A DNA stretch of 64,000 nucleotides from Cupriavidus gilardii (GTDB lineage Bacteria; Pseudomonadota; Gammaproteobacteria; Burkholderiales; Burkholderiaceae). A program made the translations under genes and the position numbers. The DNA lies in NCBI RefSeq assembly GCF_013314895.1, contig NZ_JABTYE010000009.1, positions 124,001 to 188,000 on the forward strand, in the 5' to 3' direction. The notes beneath the pieces are model-generated. The model made no database searches, was not told the DNA's origin, and saw only the letters and a list, made by a program, of their open reading frames with translations. This document shows, piece by piece, positions 1 to 8,817 of this stretch (position 1 is its first letter; each line of letters begins with the position of its first letter).

Positions 1-1048
1 ATGTCGGCCTCGCCTGACGCATCACGAAATAATGGATACCGTAGTCCTCGGCCACGCCGACCAGACTCGCGCCGAACACCAGCGTGATCAGATGCACGCG
101 GCCGAAGACGAGCGCGGTCACCGACAGCGCCGCGGCAGTGCCGATCGCCAGCGACAGCGCCACCAGCCCGATCGGCCGCAGCGAGCGAAAGGCCAGCCAG
201 ACCAGCAGCAGCACCGCCGCCAGCGAGCCCAGCCCGATCACGTTCATTTCGCGGTTGGCCTGGACTGCGGCGGCCTCCGCATGCAGCGGGATACCTGCCG
301 CCACCACGCGCACGCCGCCGTCGCCATGCCGCGCGGCGCGCTCGCCGGCGTCGAGCAGCGAACGGTAATCGGATGCCCCATCGGCGGCGAAGGCGGCACG
401 CGCGGCGTGGTATCCGAGCACCACCCATTCGGCGCCATCGCCACTGACCGTGGCCAGGCCATCGCGCTGGCGCACCGCGGTTGCGCCAGCGCGCGCCAGC
501 CACCAATCCGGCCACAGATTCAGCGGGTCGGCCTGCCAGTCCGCCAGCCGCGGCCCGGCCGCGAACTGGTACAGCCGCGCCAGCGATTGCTGCGCGAGCG
601 CGTCCGTATCCGCCTGCGTCAGCGTCGTGCGCTGTGCATCGGTCAGCATGCCGATCCGATACGGCCGATAGAAGTCGAGCGCCGCATCGAGGTCGAACGC
701 CGACATCCGCGTCGACGGCTGCAGCAGCGCGCCATCGGAGGCCGCCGCCGCCGCGGCGGCAAAACGCTGCGCCGCGGCGCGGGCGCGCGGCCAGTCCGGT
801 GCCCCCACCAGCACCACCACCTCGCGCGCCGCGTTGTCGGTCAATTGCCGTAGCGCGCGGTCCGCGACTGCGGTGCGCTCCGTCATCGGCAGCAGCGCCA
901 GCACATCGGTATCCAGGCGGGCTTCGCGCCAGAACTGCAGCTGGTGCACGACCAGGCCGATGGCGAGCAGCAGCCAGACGAGCGCCAGCGCGCGCGCCAG
1001 GCGCGTCGGCTCGGTTCCGCGCGCGACGGCGATGGCGGCGTCAGTCAA
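1..1048 (-). CDS. MMPL/RND-like exporter of aryl-polyene cluster (partial, C-terminus off the edge)
   Basis: About 349 N-terminal residues are visible; the gene runs off the left edge. There is one membrane segment near residues 16-34, a large extracytoplasmic domain, then a run of hydrophobic segments ending in a GASLVGVAEDYGIHYF stretch, the hallmark of MMPL-family lipid exporters. In aryl-polyene operons such proteins are thought to move the lipid-linked polyene across the inner membrane (family knowledge). The start is probably TTG at 1048, overlapping the stop of the LolA-like gene; no good ATG lies nearby. Same-strand overlap with the upstream gene indicates one transcript. Confidence 0.85.
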   Translation of the reverse strand, partial: MTDAAIAVARGTEPTRLARALALVWLLLAIGLVVHQLQFWREARLDTDVLALLPMTERTAVADRALRQLTDNAAREVVVLVGAPDWPRARAAAQRFAAAAAAASDGALLQPSTRMSAFDLDAALDFYRPYRIGMLTDAQRTTLTQADTDALAQQSLARLYQFAAGPRLADWQADPLNLWPDWWLARAGATAVRQRDGLATVSGDGAEWVVLGYHAARAAFAADGASDYRSLLDAGERAARHGDGGVRVVAAGIPLHAEAAAVQANREMNVIGLGSLAAVLLLVWLAFRSLRPIGLVALSLAIGTAAALSVTALVFGRVHLITLVFGASLVGVAEDYGIHYFVMRQARPT

Positions 1049-1679
1049 CGGCAATCTCCCGCGCCGCGTCGGCGCCGGCCGCCATCGGCGCGAGCAGGCG
1101 TACCACGGTGCTGTCGCCGCTGGCCTCCTGCAAGCGCACCTCGCGCACGAAGCGGTCGCCTGCCAGCTCCACACGCGCCAACACCCTGCGCATATCGGCA
1201 TCGGTCGGCGTCAGCGCGAGTTTCCAGCCCTGTTTGCCCTGCACTTCGCCGGCCACGGCAAAGCGTTGGGCCAGCGCCGGCGCATCGGCACGCAGCACGG
1301 CCAGGATGGCTTCGAGCGCCGCGCGCAGGCCCGGTTGCGCATCGGCCTGCAATTGCTGCTGGATGCTGCCGTCGGCGCCGCGCATGGTCAGGCCCCGCGG
1401 CGTCAGCAGCAGGCTGGACGCGATCGGCGCGCGCGTATGCCAGACCAGGCCGCGGCCCCGTGCCAGTACGAAGTCGCCGCGCGAGACCAGCGGCATGGCG
1501 AAACCGGCGACCTTGCGCGTCTGCTCGAATCCGCCGCGGATCACTGGCGCATCGTCGAGCCGCGCGGCGACCTGGTCCAGCAGGCTGGCGGCATACGCCG
1601 GGGCGCCGCCGAGTGCGATCGCGGCGAGGACAATCTGCCGGGCCATGCGCGACGCCATACGCCACAGCCGCGCGGTCAC
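1041..1679 (-). CDS. LolA-like outer-membrane lipoprotein carrier family protein
   Basis: A 212-residue protein with an N-terminal signal peptide (MASRMARQIVLAAIALGG followed by an APAYA cleavage region) and a beta-rich body resembling the LolA fold (for example GGFEQTRKVAGF near the mature N-terminus). Members in aryl-polyene clusters probably carry the hydrophobic product, or a lipoprotein, through the periplasm. I chose GTG at 1679 because it overlaps the thioesterase stop as GTGA; ATG at 1661 is an alternative. It sits between the thioesterase and the MMPL exporter in a tightly packed operon. Confidence 0.8.
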   Translation of the reverse strand: MTARLWRMASRMARQIVLAAIALGGAPAYAASLLDQVAARLDDAPVIRGGFEQTRKVAGFAMPLVSRGDFVLARGRGLVWHTRAPIASSLLLTPRGLTMRGADGSIQQQLQADAQPGLRAALEAILAVLRADAPALAQRFAVAGEVQGKQGWKLALTPTDADMRRVLARVELAGDRFVREVRLQEASGDSTVVRLLAPMAAGADAAREIAVD

Positions 1680-2113
1680 GATGCCACTCCCAGGCGTTGT
1701 GCCAGCACCGGCGGGCAGACGTAGCTCATCTCGCCGGTGGCGATGTCGACCGGCACCTGGATCGTGTAGCCGCGCGTCAGCCGCCGGCCGCTGGCCGCGT
1801 CGCGAATCTCGTAGTCGATCTTGAGCCGGTGCTCCCACTCGACGATGGTGGCCCGCACGATCGTTTGCTGCCCATAGACCAGCGGCCGGATGTACTTGAT
1901 GCGCATGTCGACGACCGGCCAGGCATAGCCGGAATCGCGCATGGCCGGGTAGTCGTAGTCGAAGCGGGACAGCAGCGCGCAACGGGCCAGTTCGAAATAG
2001 CGCGCGTAGTTGCCATGCCAGACCACGTCCATCGGATCGAGGTCGTGGAAGGCGGGGCTCAGTGACAGTTCATGCGCGAGCGGTGCGTGCGTGGCGGACG
2101 GCGACATTGACAT
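1676..2113 (-). CDS. Hotdog acyl-CoA thioesterase (4-hydroxybenzoyl-CoA thioesterase type)
   Basis: A 145-residue single hotdog domain. The segment FHDLDPMDVVWHGNYARYFE matches the HxDxDxxGHVNNxxYxxxxE pattern of YbgC/4-HBT thioesterases, with Asp at residue 26 as the likely catalytic acid. It would hydrolyse acyl-CoA or acyl-ACP thioesters. Start is ATG 2113, or ATG 2107 two codons later. It is a regular member of aryl-polyene operons, here 11 bp after the acyltransferase and overlapping the LolA-like gene. Confidence 0.85.
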   Translation of the reverse strand: MSMSPSATHAPLAHELSLSPAFHDLDPMDVVWHGNYARYFELARCALLSRFDYDYPAMRDSGYAWPVVDMRIKYIRPLVYGQQTIVRATIVEWEHRLKIDYEIRDAASGRRLTRGYTIQVPVDIATGEMSYVCPPVLAQRLGVAS

Positions 2114-2124
2114 GGAAGCGTTGC

Positions 2125-3087
2125 TCAGCGGGCGTCGCCGTCGCCGGCGCCGCTCCAGAAATCGTAAAAGTTGAACCACTCGTAAGGCGAGGCACAGACC
2201 TGCACCGCCAGCCAGTCGGCATAGGCTTGTGCGTGGCGCGTCAGGGCCTGCAGCCGGCCGCCGCGCGGCAACACCACTGCCTCGGCCAGCTGCGCAAAGC
2301 GCAGCAGATGGCCGTCGCCGGCGCGCACGCAGCTCATCGCCAGCAGCGGGCAGCGCAGCAGCGCGGCCAGCGCGTACGGCCCGATCGGCATGCGGGCAGG
2401 CGCACCCAGGAAGGACACCGTCACGCTGCGCCCCCCTTCGAGCGGCACGCGGTCGCCGGCAATGGCGACAAACTCGCCGGCCTCGATCTTCTGCTGCAGC
2501 AACAGCGCGGTCGCCGGCGTGATTTCGGTCACCTGGATCAGCTGCACCACCGCTTGCGGATCGAGCCGGGACAGAATCCGGTTGAAGCGCTCGGCGTGCA
2601 TCGTGTGCACCAGCACGTTGACGCGCAGCCCCGCCTTGTGGGTAGACACCACGCGGCACAGTTCCAGGCAACCCATGTGCGCGGTCACGATGACGGCGCC
2701 GCGTCCGCTGTCGCGCTGGCGCGCCATCAGTTCGGCGCCGTCGCGGCGCACCGCGTCGAAGCGGTAGCGCCCGCTGATCGCGAGCATCTTGTCGAGCAGC
2801 GTCTCGGCGAACGACAGCAGATGGCGCAGGCTGTGGCGCAGGCCCGGGACCGCGCCGGCGGCGCCGCCGTACCGATGCACGCGCCGCAGGAAGTCCACCG
2901 AGGCGCGCCGCGCGGCCGGCCTCGTCAGCCAGTAATACATCACGACGGGATACAGCAGCACGCGGAACAGCGTCCGGCCGAAGATCCTGTTGACCGCGTA
3001 CAGGGACCAGATGCCCCAGACACAGGTCGACTCGGCGATATCGGCCCAATGCCGCGACCAGCGGCGGCCCGCAGCGGCGGTGTTCAT
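2125..3087 (-). CDS. LpxL/HtrB-like lipid acyltransferase
   Basis: A 320-residue protein of the lipid A biosynthesis acyltransferase superfamily. The block VIVTAHMGCLELCR carries the HxxxxE variant of the acyltransferase motif (normally HxxxxD/E), followed by a GDR block (FVAIAGDRVP) typical of LpxL-type enzymes. In this context it probably transfers an acyl or polyene chain to the lipid anchor rather than making lipid A. The ATG at 3087 overlaps the glycosyltransferase stop as ATGA, which fixes the start and indicates translational coupling. Confidence 0.85.
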   Translation of the reverse strand: MNTAAAGRRWSRHWADIAESTCVWGIWSLYAVNRIFGRTLFRVLLYPVVMYYWLTRPAARRASVDFLRRVHRYGGAAGAVPGLRHSLRHLLSFAETLLDKMLAISGRYRFDAVRRDGAELMARQRDSGRGAVIVTAHMGCLELCRVVSTHKAGLRVNVLVHTMHAERFNRILSRLDPQAVVQLIQVTEITPATALLLQQKIEAGEFVAIAGDRVPLEGGRSVTVSFLGAPARMPIGPYALAALLRCPLLAMSCVRAGDGHLLRFAQLAEAVVLPRGGRLQALTRHAQAYADWLAVQVCASPYEWFNFYDFWSGAGDGDAR

Positions 3088-3830
3088 GCCGCCCCCCCGA
3101 ACTTGCGCGCGAGCAGCAACGGTGCGCGCAGCAGCATGCCGGCGAACAGGCGCGCGTGCATGCCGGAGATCAGCGCGTTGTCGCGCCACAGGCGGAAGTG
3201 CGACACGCCGTCGGCGGGATAAGTGACACGCACCGGCACATTGACGATACGTACGCCGCGCCAGACCAGGCGCACCAGCACCTCGATGTCGAACTCCATG
3301 CGCCGCCCCAGCGGCACGCTTTGCACCAGCGGCACCAGCGAGGCCAGCGGATAGACCCGCAGCCCGCACATCGCGTCGCGCACGGCGAACGACAGCGTAT
3401 TGATCCAGACCCAGACATGAGTCAGGTAGCGGCCTATCAGCCGGGCGCGCGGCACCGACTCGTCATACACCGGACAGCCGCAGATCAGCGCCTCGGGGCG
3501 GGCCTCGGCAAGCGTCAGGAAATCGGCGATGCGGGCGCTGTCGTGCTGGCCGTCCGCGTCGATCTGCAGCACATGGCTGTAGCCGCGCCGGCGCGCGTGC
3601 AGCGCGCCCGCGATGATGGCCCCGCCCTTGCCCTGGTTGGCGGGCAGCCGCAGCAACTCGACGCGGTCCGGACGGCTGGCGGCCAGTTCGCGCAAGACCT
3701 CGGCACAGGCCGGCGCGCTGCCGTCGTCGACCAGCAGGCACGGGACCGGATGCGTCAGCACTGCGGCAAGCACCTGGCCGACCGCGTGCTCGTGGTTGTA
3801 CACCGGGATCAGCACGACCGGCCTAAACAT
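3084..3830 (-). CDS. Family 2 glycosyltransferase
   Basis: A 248-residue GT-A glycosyltransferase. VVLIPVYNHEHAVGQVL at the N-terminus, LLVDDGS at about 38-44 and the metal-binding DADGQHD block near residue 90 are the usual GT2 signatures, resembling dolichol-phosphate-mannose-synthase-like enzymes. It lacks the C-terminal membrane helices of full DPM synthases. Expected role: glycosylation of the aryl-polyene lipid anchor. Start ATG 3830 overlaps the upstream synthetase by 8 bp. Confidence 0.88.
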   Translation of the reverse strand: MFRPVVLIPVYNHEHAVGQVLAAVLTHPVPCLLVDDGSAPACAEVLRELAASRPDRVELLRLPANQGKGGAIIAGALHARRRGYSHVLQIDADGQHDSARIADFLTLAEARPEALICGCPVYDESVPRARLIGRYLTHVWVWINTLSFAVRDAMCGLRVYPLASLVPLVQSVPLGRRMEFDIEVLVRLVWRGVRIVNVPVRVTYPADGVSHFRLWRDNALISGMHARLFAGMLLRAPLLLARKFGGAA

Positions 3831-5562
3831 CGCTGCCTCCCGGGATGGCACCGAAGACGACGCGCCCGCTGGCATGCTGACCGACATCCGAGGCCAGCCT
3901 GAAGACAAGCGTGCTGCGTTCGGGCTGCCAGTCCAGGTCGAGGCGAACGACATCGCCGGGACGAATGACCTGCTGGAACTTGAGCGCATCGAGCTGGCGG
4001 AACGCGCTGCGCGGCGGCACCTCGAGGGCCTGCGCGGCGAGCGTCATCACCCAATCGAGCTGTGCCACGCCGGGCACGATCGGCGCCTGTTCGAAGTGGC
4101 CATCGAACACGGCCAGATCCGCGTCGATGCCGAGCAGCGCCGCGGCGCGGCCCGGCGCTTCGGCGGGCAGCCATTGCACACGCGGCAGCACGCCGCGCAC
4201 CAGCTCGCGCAGCATCGCCTCGGTGGTCTTGCCCTGCGCGTTGCAGGGCAGCGCGGCCGGGAAACACCAGCGGCGCGGCAAGGCGATGGGCTCCAGCGCC
4301 TGTGCCAACGGCGCGCGCAATGCCGCGATCAGCGCCGGCCGGCCGCCCTGCGCGAGCAGCGCGGCGCCAGCAGGACTCGGCACCGCGACCACCGCGGTAC
4401 GCAAGCCGATATCGAGCTCGACCGTCAGCGCGCGCACCTCTTCGATCAGCGGCGAGACCAGCAGCAATTGCTCGATGCGGGTCAGCGAGACGCGCTTTTC
4501 CTCGATCTTGACGATGCGATCGGCGCGCCCGACCAGCACGAAACTGCCGCCCTCCGCCGCTTCGACGCAATCGCTGCCGACCAGCCAGTCAGGCTCGGCC
4601 AGATGTCGCGAGCGGACCGCCAGCAGGCCGTCGTCGATGCGCCATTGGACCCCGGGCAGCGGCATCCAGGCGATGTTTCCGCCGCTGCAGGTACGCCATG
4701 CGATGCCGCCGGTTTCCGAACTGCCGTAGACCTCGATGGGCCAGAGTCCGAGATGCGCATGCGCGTCCGCGGCGGCGTCGGCGGGCAACGGGCCGCCCGA
4801 CGAGAACACGGCGCGCAGCGCCCGGCGTGCGCCGGCCCAGTCGAGCGTGGCCGGCATGCGGCGCAGATGCGCCGGGCTGCTGACCAACACCGCGCCGGGC
4901 GATACGTTGGGCGCAGCGCGGACGATCTCTTCATGGAAGGCAAAGCGCGCCGCCGGCATGCGGCGTCGCGCGGCCAGCGGCCACAGCACGCAGAACAGCA
5001 GGCCGTAGATATGCTGATGCGACACCGTCGTCAGCACCTCCGTGCCGGCGCACAACGCCGCGCCGAAGGCGGTCTGCAGAGCTTGCACTTCGCAGTCGAG
5101 CTGGTCCAGCCGCTTCGGCAGCCCGGTCGGTGCGCCGGTGGAACCGGAGGTGAACAGCGTCACCGTGGTCGAGCGCGGACACAGCGAGGGCCACGACCGC
5201 GGCTCGTCCAGCAGGTCCGCTTGCCGGCCGGCAGCGCTCGGATCGGGCAGCAGGCCATCCGGCAATTCGCCGGCAAAGCCATCGACCAGCGGCCGCAGCG
5301 CGGCGAGCGTATCGGGGCGCGTATCGCCGGGCAGTACCACCTGCTTGCCGGCGTGCCACGCGCCGAACAGCGCCGCGGCGAACTCCGGGGTGGCATCGTG
5401 ATAGAGCGCCCAGCGGGCGCCCTCGCGCGCGGCGAAGGCGGCGCGCCATGCGGCGACGCGATGCAGGAAAGCCGCCGCACCGAGGCCGTCGGCGACGCCG
5501 GCATCGGGCGTGCGCGCCAGCTGCCGCACCAGCTCGGGCAAGCGAACACAGTCAGTCATCAT
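3823..5562 (-). CDS. Acyl-CoA/ACP synthetase fused to a FabZ/FabA-like hotdog dehydratase
   Basis: A 579-residue two-domain protein. Residues 1 to about 460 form an AMP-binding ligase domain: phosphate-binding loop TLFTSGSTGAPTGLPK at 135-150 and a YGSSETGG adenylation motif. From residue 486 a hotdog domain begins with FDGHFEQAPIVPGV, close to the HFPxxPxxPG motif of 3-hydroxyacyl-ACP dehydratases. The ligase would activate the aryl starter (4-hydroxybenzoate or cinnamate type) and the hotdog domain would dehydrate intermediates. This fusion is common in aryl-polyene clusters. Start ATG 5562 (a second ATG follows directly), overlapping the upstream membrane-protein stop. Confidence 0.88.
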   Translation of the reverse strand: MMTDCVRLPELVRQLARTPDAGVADGLGAAAFLHRVAAWRAAFAAREGARWALYHDATPEFAAALFGAWHAGKQVVLPGDTRPDTLAALRPLVDGFAGELPDGLLPDPSAAGRQADLLDEPRSWPSLCPRSTTVTLFTSGSTGAPTGLPKRLDQLDCEVQALQTAFGAALCAGTEVLTTVSHQHIYGLLFCVLWPLAARRRMPAARFAFHEEIVRAAPNVSPGAVLVSSPAHLRRMPATLDWAGARRALRAVFSSGGPLPADAAADAHAHLGLWPIEVYGSSETGGIAWRTCSGGNIAWMPLPGVQWRIDDGLLAVRSRHLAEPDWLVGSDCVEAAEGGSFVLVGRADRIVKIEEKRVSLTRIEQLLLVSPLIEEVRALTVELDIGLRTAVVAVPSPAGAALLAQGGRPALIAALRAPLAQALEPIALPRRWCFPAALPCNAQGKTTEAMLRELVRGVLPRVQWLPAEAPGRAAALLGIDADLAVFDGHFEQAPIVPGVAQLDWVMTLAAQALEVPPRSAFRQLDALKFQQVIRPGDVVRLDLDWQPERSTLVFRLASDVGQHASGRVVFGAIPGGSDV

Positions 5563-6127
5563 GCTTCCTTGCCAGCACGCGCCGCCGCAGCAGCCATTCG
5601 CCGGCGAACATCAGTCCGATCAGCAGATAGGCGATGCCGCCGTTGTACAGCGCCCAGACCGCGTCGCTGGCCCACCAGGCGGTCGCCAGCGCCAGCACGC
5701 CGTTGAAGACGAAGAACAGGCACCAGGCAATGGTCACGCGGCGCGTGTAGGCAACGCCGCTGGGCGGCAGGTCCGGCTCGCGCAGACGCGCGATACGCTC
5801 GACCACCGTGGGCGGATGCAGCAGGCTCCAGCCGAACACGGCCAGCATCACGCCATTGACCAGCGCGGGATACAGCTTGAGCGGCAGCGTCTCGCCGGAC
5901 AGGAACACCGCGACCGCCAGCAACAGCGCGGCGGCCACCATGGCGATCCAGGCCGGCTTGCCCCGCAGCGTGCCCGCGCGCATCAGCGCCACACCCACCA
6001 GCGCGAATGCCATCACGCGCGGCGACGCATGGCGCAGCCCCGCGTAGACGATCAGCGGATAGAGCAGCGTGGCTGCCCCCGCCAGCAGCATGCGTGGCGA
6101 GACGCGCCAGCCGGTGCCGCGTGCCAT
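5552..6127 (-). CDS. Aryl-polyene cluster membrane protein (COG4648 type)
   Basis: A 191-residue hydrophobic protein with about five to six membrane segments and the motifs KLYPALVNGVMLAVFGWSL and ITIAWCLFFVFN-like (here VTIAWCLFFVFNG), which match the uncharacterised COG4648 family found almost only in aryl-polyene and related operons. Its biochemical role is not known. It follows the second acyl carrier protein by 6 bp and overlaps the synthetase. Confidence 0.8.
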   Translation of the reverse strand: MARGTGWRVSPRMLLAGAATLLYPLIVYAGLRHASPRVMAFALVGVALMRAGTLRGKPAWIAMVAAALLLAVAVFLSGETLPLKLYPALVNGVMLAVFGWSLLHPPTVVERIARLREPDLPPSGVAYTRRVTIAWCLFFVFNGVLALATAWWASDAVWALYNGGIAYLLIGLMFAGEWLLRRRVLARKHDD

Positions 6128-6133
6128 CGAGCG

Positions 6134-6400
6134 TCACACCTCGGCCGGCGTCGGCGAGGCGTCGATCAGCAGCGCCAGCGCCGCCACCACGTCCTGCACC
6201 GTGCGTACCGACTTGAATTGCTCGGGCTTGAGCGGCTTGTTCAGCATCGGCTTGAGTTTGACCAGCAGATCGACCGCGTCGATGCTGTCGATGTCCAGGT
6301 CCTCATACAGGCGCGCGTCGGGACGGATGCGCTCGGCATCGATCTCGAACGTCTCTTCCAGGACCGCCGCCACGCGCGCGAAAATTTCTTCGTGAGTCAT
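6134..6400 (-). CDS. Acyl carrier protein (second of pair)
   Basis: An 88-residue carrier protein with LDIDSIDAVDLLVKLK; Ser in the DSID motif (about residue 39) is the phosphopantetheine attachment site. It carries growing acyl intermediates. Two distinct carrier proteins in tandem are typical of aryl-polyene operons. Between it and the first carrier protein are 60 bp without a gene. Confidence 0.92.
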   Translation of the reverse strand: MTHEEIFARVAAVLEETFEIDAERIRPDARLYEDLDIDSIDAVDLLVKLKPMLNKPLKPEQFKSVRTVQDVVAALALLIDASPTPAEV

Positions 6401-6460
6401 GATCTTTGGCTTGATGTGTTCGGAGGGAATGGTATTGAACCGGGGATCGCAACGCCTGCC

Positions 6461-6730
6461 TCAGGCCGGCTGCGGCGCGCGCTGGGCCGCGACGAATCGC
6501 GCCAGCGCGGCGACGCTGGCGAAATGCTTGCGCATCTCGTCCTTGTCGCCGCTCATCGCGACGCCATAGCGCTTCTGCACCGCCAGCCCGAGTTCGAGCG
6601 AGTCGATCGAGTCCAGGCCCAGCCCCTCGACGAACAGCGTCGCCTCGCTGTCGATGTCCGCGGGACGGATGTCCTCCAGCGACAGCGAGGCCACGATCAA
6701 TTCCTTGATTTCTTGTTCAAGCGCCTTCAC
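6461..6730 (-). CDS. Acyl carrier protein (first of pair)
   Basis: An 89-residue carrier protein. The GLGLDSIDSLELGLAVQ block holds the phosphopantetheine serine of the DSID motif. It differs clearly in sequence from its neighbour at 6134-6400, so the two probably have separate partners. Its start overlaps the end of the acyltransferase gene by 14 bp. Confidence 0.92.
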   Translation of the reverse strand: MKALEQEIKELIVASLSLEDIRPADIDSEATLFVEGLGLDSIDSLELGLAVQKRYGVAMSGDKDEMRKHFASVAALARFVAAQRAPQPA

Positions 6731-7493
6731 GGCGTACCTCCTCGATAAAAAATTCTGCCAACGCGCGCGTCACGTCGCGCACGGCCTGCATCGGCTCGGT
6801 ATCGGGCGCGACCCAGCGGTCGAGGGGCACGTCCTCGTGCACCTCGATCACGAAACGGGGCCGCCGCACCGGTACGCGATACCACTTCTCCCCCTTGGTC
6901 AGGGTCGGCGGCGTGCAGCGGATCGTCACCGGCGTCAGCGCAAAGCCGCCGCGCACGGCGATATTGGCGGCGCCACGCTGCAGTCGCGGCAGGCCGCGCG
7001 GCTCGGTCCGCGTGCCCTCGGGGAAGATCACCAGATTGTTGCCCGCGCGCAGCGAGGCAATGCATGCATCGACCATGCCGGGACCGGCATCGTTGCAGAC
7101 ATAGCCGGTCGCGCGCACCGGACCGCGGGTGAAGGGATTGCGCATCAGCGCAGCCTTGACCACGCAGTCCGCGCGCCGCACCAGCGAGATCAGCAACACC
7201 ACGTCGATCAGCGACGGATGGTTGGCCACGATCAGCAAGCCCGAGCGGCGCAGACGCTCGGCATGGCGCACTTCGTAGCGGATCACGCCGACGCTGGCCA
7301 TCAGCCAGACGAACAGCCGGAATACATGGTGGATCAGATTCTTGCAGGCGCGCTGGCACACCGGCGCCGGCCGCAGCAGGACCGAAAGCAGCGGAAACAC
7401 CAGCACGCGCAGCGCCAGTCCGCCGATTCCGAAGCACGCAAAGCAGATACCGGTCGCACAGATGCGCCAGCCGCGATCGATTCGCTCAACCAT
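6717..7493 (-). CDS. PlsC-type 1-acyl-glycerol-3-phosphate acyltransferase family protein
   Basis: A 258-residue membrane-associated acyltransferase. After an N-terminal hydrophobic segment come LLIVANHPSLIDVVLL (NHxxxxD catalytic motif) and NNLVIFPEGTRTEPRG (the FPEGTR substrate-binding motif). It probably attaches an acyl group to the lipid anchor. Start ATG 7493 overlaps the ketosynthase-like gene by 8 bp; upstream in-frame codons would run into that gene. Confidence 0.88.
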   Translation of the reverse strand: MVERIDRGWRICATGICFACFGIGGLALRVLVFPLLSVLLRPAPVCQRACKNLIHHVFRLFVWLMASVGVIRYEVRHAERLRRSGLLIVANHPSLIDVVLLISLVRRADCVVKAALMRNPFTRGPVRATGYVCNDAGPGMVDACIASLRAGNNLVIFPEGTRTEPRGLPRLQRGAANIAVRGGFALTPVTIRCTPPTLTKGEKWYRVPVRRPRFVIEVHEDVPLDRWVAPDTEPMQAVRDVTRALAEFFIEEVRREGA

Positions 7494-8250
7494 GGCGACG
7501 CCAGATCCAGCTGCGGCCGCCGCCGCGATGGCGCAGCGCCGCGGATCCCGCCAGCATGAAGCGCAGCACGGCCAGGCCATGCGGCAGCGGCTCGCCGGCA
7601 TCGCACGGCGATTCGATAGCGACGGCATCCACGCCACCGGTCCGGTCCTCCACGCCGCACGCCAGGGTCCAGCGCGGTGCATCGGCGCACGGCGCGGCGA
7701 TGCGCCAGGCCCAGGCATACAGCGCGTCCGGCTCGTCGGCGTGCATCGCATGCGACAGCGGCAACGGCGCGTCGTAGCACACCACCAGCACTTCCTCGTG
7801 GCCGTCGGCCAGCAAGCCGCAGGCCTCGACCAGCGCCGCCTCGGCGGTCTCGCTGCCGGCGGCGATCGCCTGCAGCACCGCAGGTCGCCGCTGGTCGATC
7901 GAATAGAGCGCGCCGATCGCGTTGTGGACCGACAGGCCGAAGCTGGTCGGCGACAGCGGCGCGTCGCCGGCCAGCTCCTCGAGCATCAGCGCGGAGCGCG
8001 ACACTTCGCCATGGCGCGAAGCGAATACCATCGGGATGTCCGCCGGCGCGTCGCACGCGTAGGCGGCATGCAGCGCCACGCGTCCCAGCGCGCCCAGCCG
8101 GCGCCTGAGCATCGGCGCCATGCCGGCCACCGGCGGCACCTCGCCTTCCAGCGGCAGCCAGGGCGCGCGGCTCCATGCCTCCCAGTCGTGGGCGGTATGC
8201 AGTTGCGGCGCGCACGCGGCCCAGCCGCGGATTGCGAATTCACATGCCAT
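7486..8250 (-). CDS. Beta-ketoacyl synthase chain-length-factor-like protein
   Basis: A 254-residue protein matching only the N-terminal half of a ketosynthase. It contains SPTSFGLSVHNAIGALYSI, the block characteristic of the short chain-length-factor proteins of aryl-polyene clusters, and has no catalytic Cys-His-His set. Family work indicates that such proteins pair with a full ketosynthase and set chain length. The partner ketosynthase, ketoreductase and dehydratase would be expected to the left of the window. It is the first gene of the operon. Confidence 0.85.
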   Translation of the reverse strand: MACEFAIRGWAACAPQLHTAHDWEAWSRAPWLPLEGEVPPVAGMAPMLRRRLGALGRVALHAAYACDAPADIPMVFASRHGEVSRSALMLEELAGDAPLSPTSFGLSVHNAIGALYSIDQRRPAVLQAIAAGSETAEAALVEACGLLADGHEEVLVVCYDAPLPLSHAMHADEPDALYAWAWRIAAPCADAPRWTLACGVEDRTGGVDAVAIESPCDAGEPLPHGLAVLRFMLAGSAALRHRGGGRSWIWRRHG

Positions 8251-8817
8251 GCGAGGTGCTGGATATGCCGGCAGACGGCGCGTAGCGGCCCACGGGCGCG
8301 CGAAGGCGTCCGGGCCGACTTGCCGTTTGCCGAAACGGATTGATGCGGATGAGGAAGCCGATTGGCCGCTGCTAGCGGTTATCGACGGCTTTGCGCAGAC
8401 CTTGAGGCTTCCGAAGGCAGCGCGCCGGCCGCGGCTTGCGCCGCGGATCCTGGCTCACGCGGGCATGGCGATGGCGCTGACTGCCGGGCGACCGAACCCG
8501 TGTCGATGTCGGTCGCGAGATGACGCTCCCCTTGTGTTGACCTTACCCGTTGTTCTTTTGATTTTCGAAGCTTTCGATTGTATTACCAAACGCACATCGG
8601 CTCACTCCCCCCGCCCGTAGGAGGTCCAGGCGGTTCGGATCGGCGCCGGCCGAATTTACCGCCGCCGAACCGCTCCTGTCTGCCTTAGGGATCACATAGA
8701 CCATTTCCTCGTCGATCCGAGGGTGAATATCCGGCGATCCGCGCCGTTAGCCGCGCATGCGCCGCCGCGAGCGTCCCCGGGAACGCCATTGGCGTCCCCT
8801 TGCGTCGGCGCCCTTTC
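8251..8817. other. Divergent intergenic region, aryl-polyene operon / chemoreceptor
   Basis: These 567 bases separate the minus-strand operon start from the plus-strand chemoreceptor and should hold both promoters. A stretch around 8535-8600 is clearly poorer in GC. On plus there is TTGACC at 8538-8543, 17 bases before GATTTT, a weak sigma-70-like pair; on minus TACAAT (8582-8577) could be a -10 for the operon but has no good -35. I could not support a gene here. Confidence 0.4.

Noticed and set aside
3613-5706. A 697-codon plus-strand frame through the aryl-polyene genes
   Set aside because: No domain or start signal; the minus-strand synthetase and glycosyltransferase with intact motifs explain the region.
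8538-8560. TTGACC-N17-GATTTT as chemoreceptor promoter
   Set aside because: The -10 element matches only three of six positions and is about 255 bp from the start codon, so it is mentioned but not listed as a promoter.
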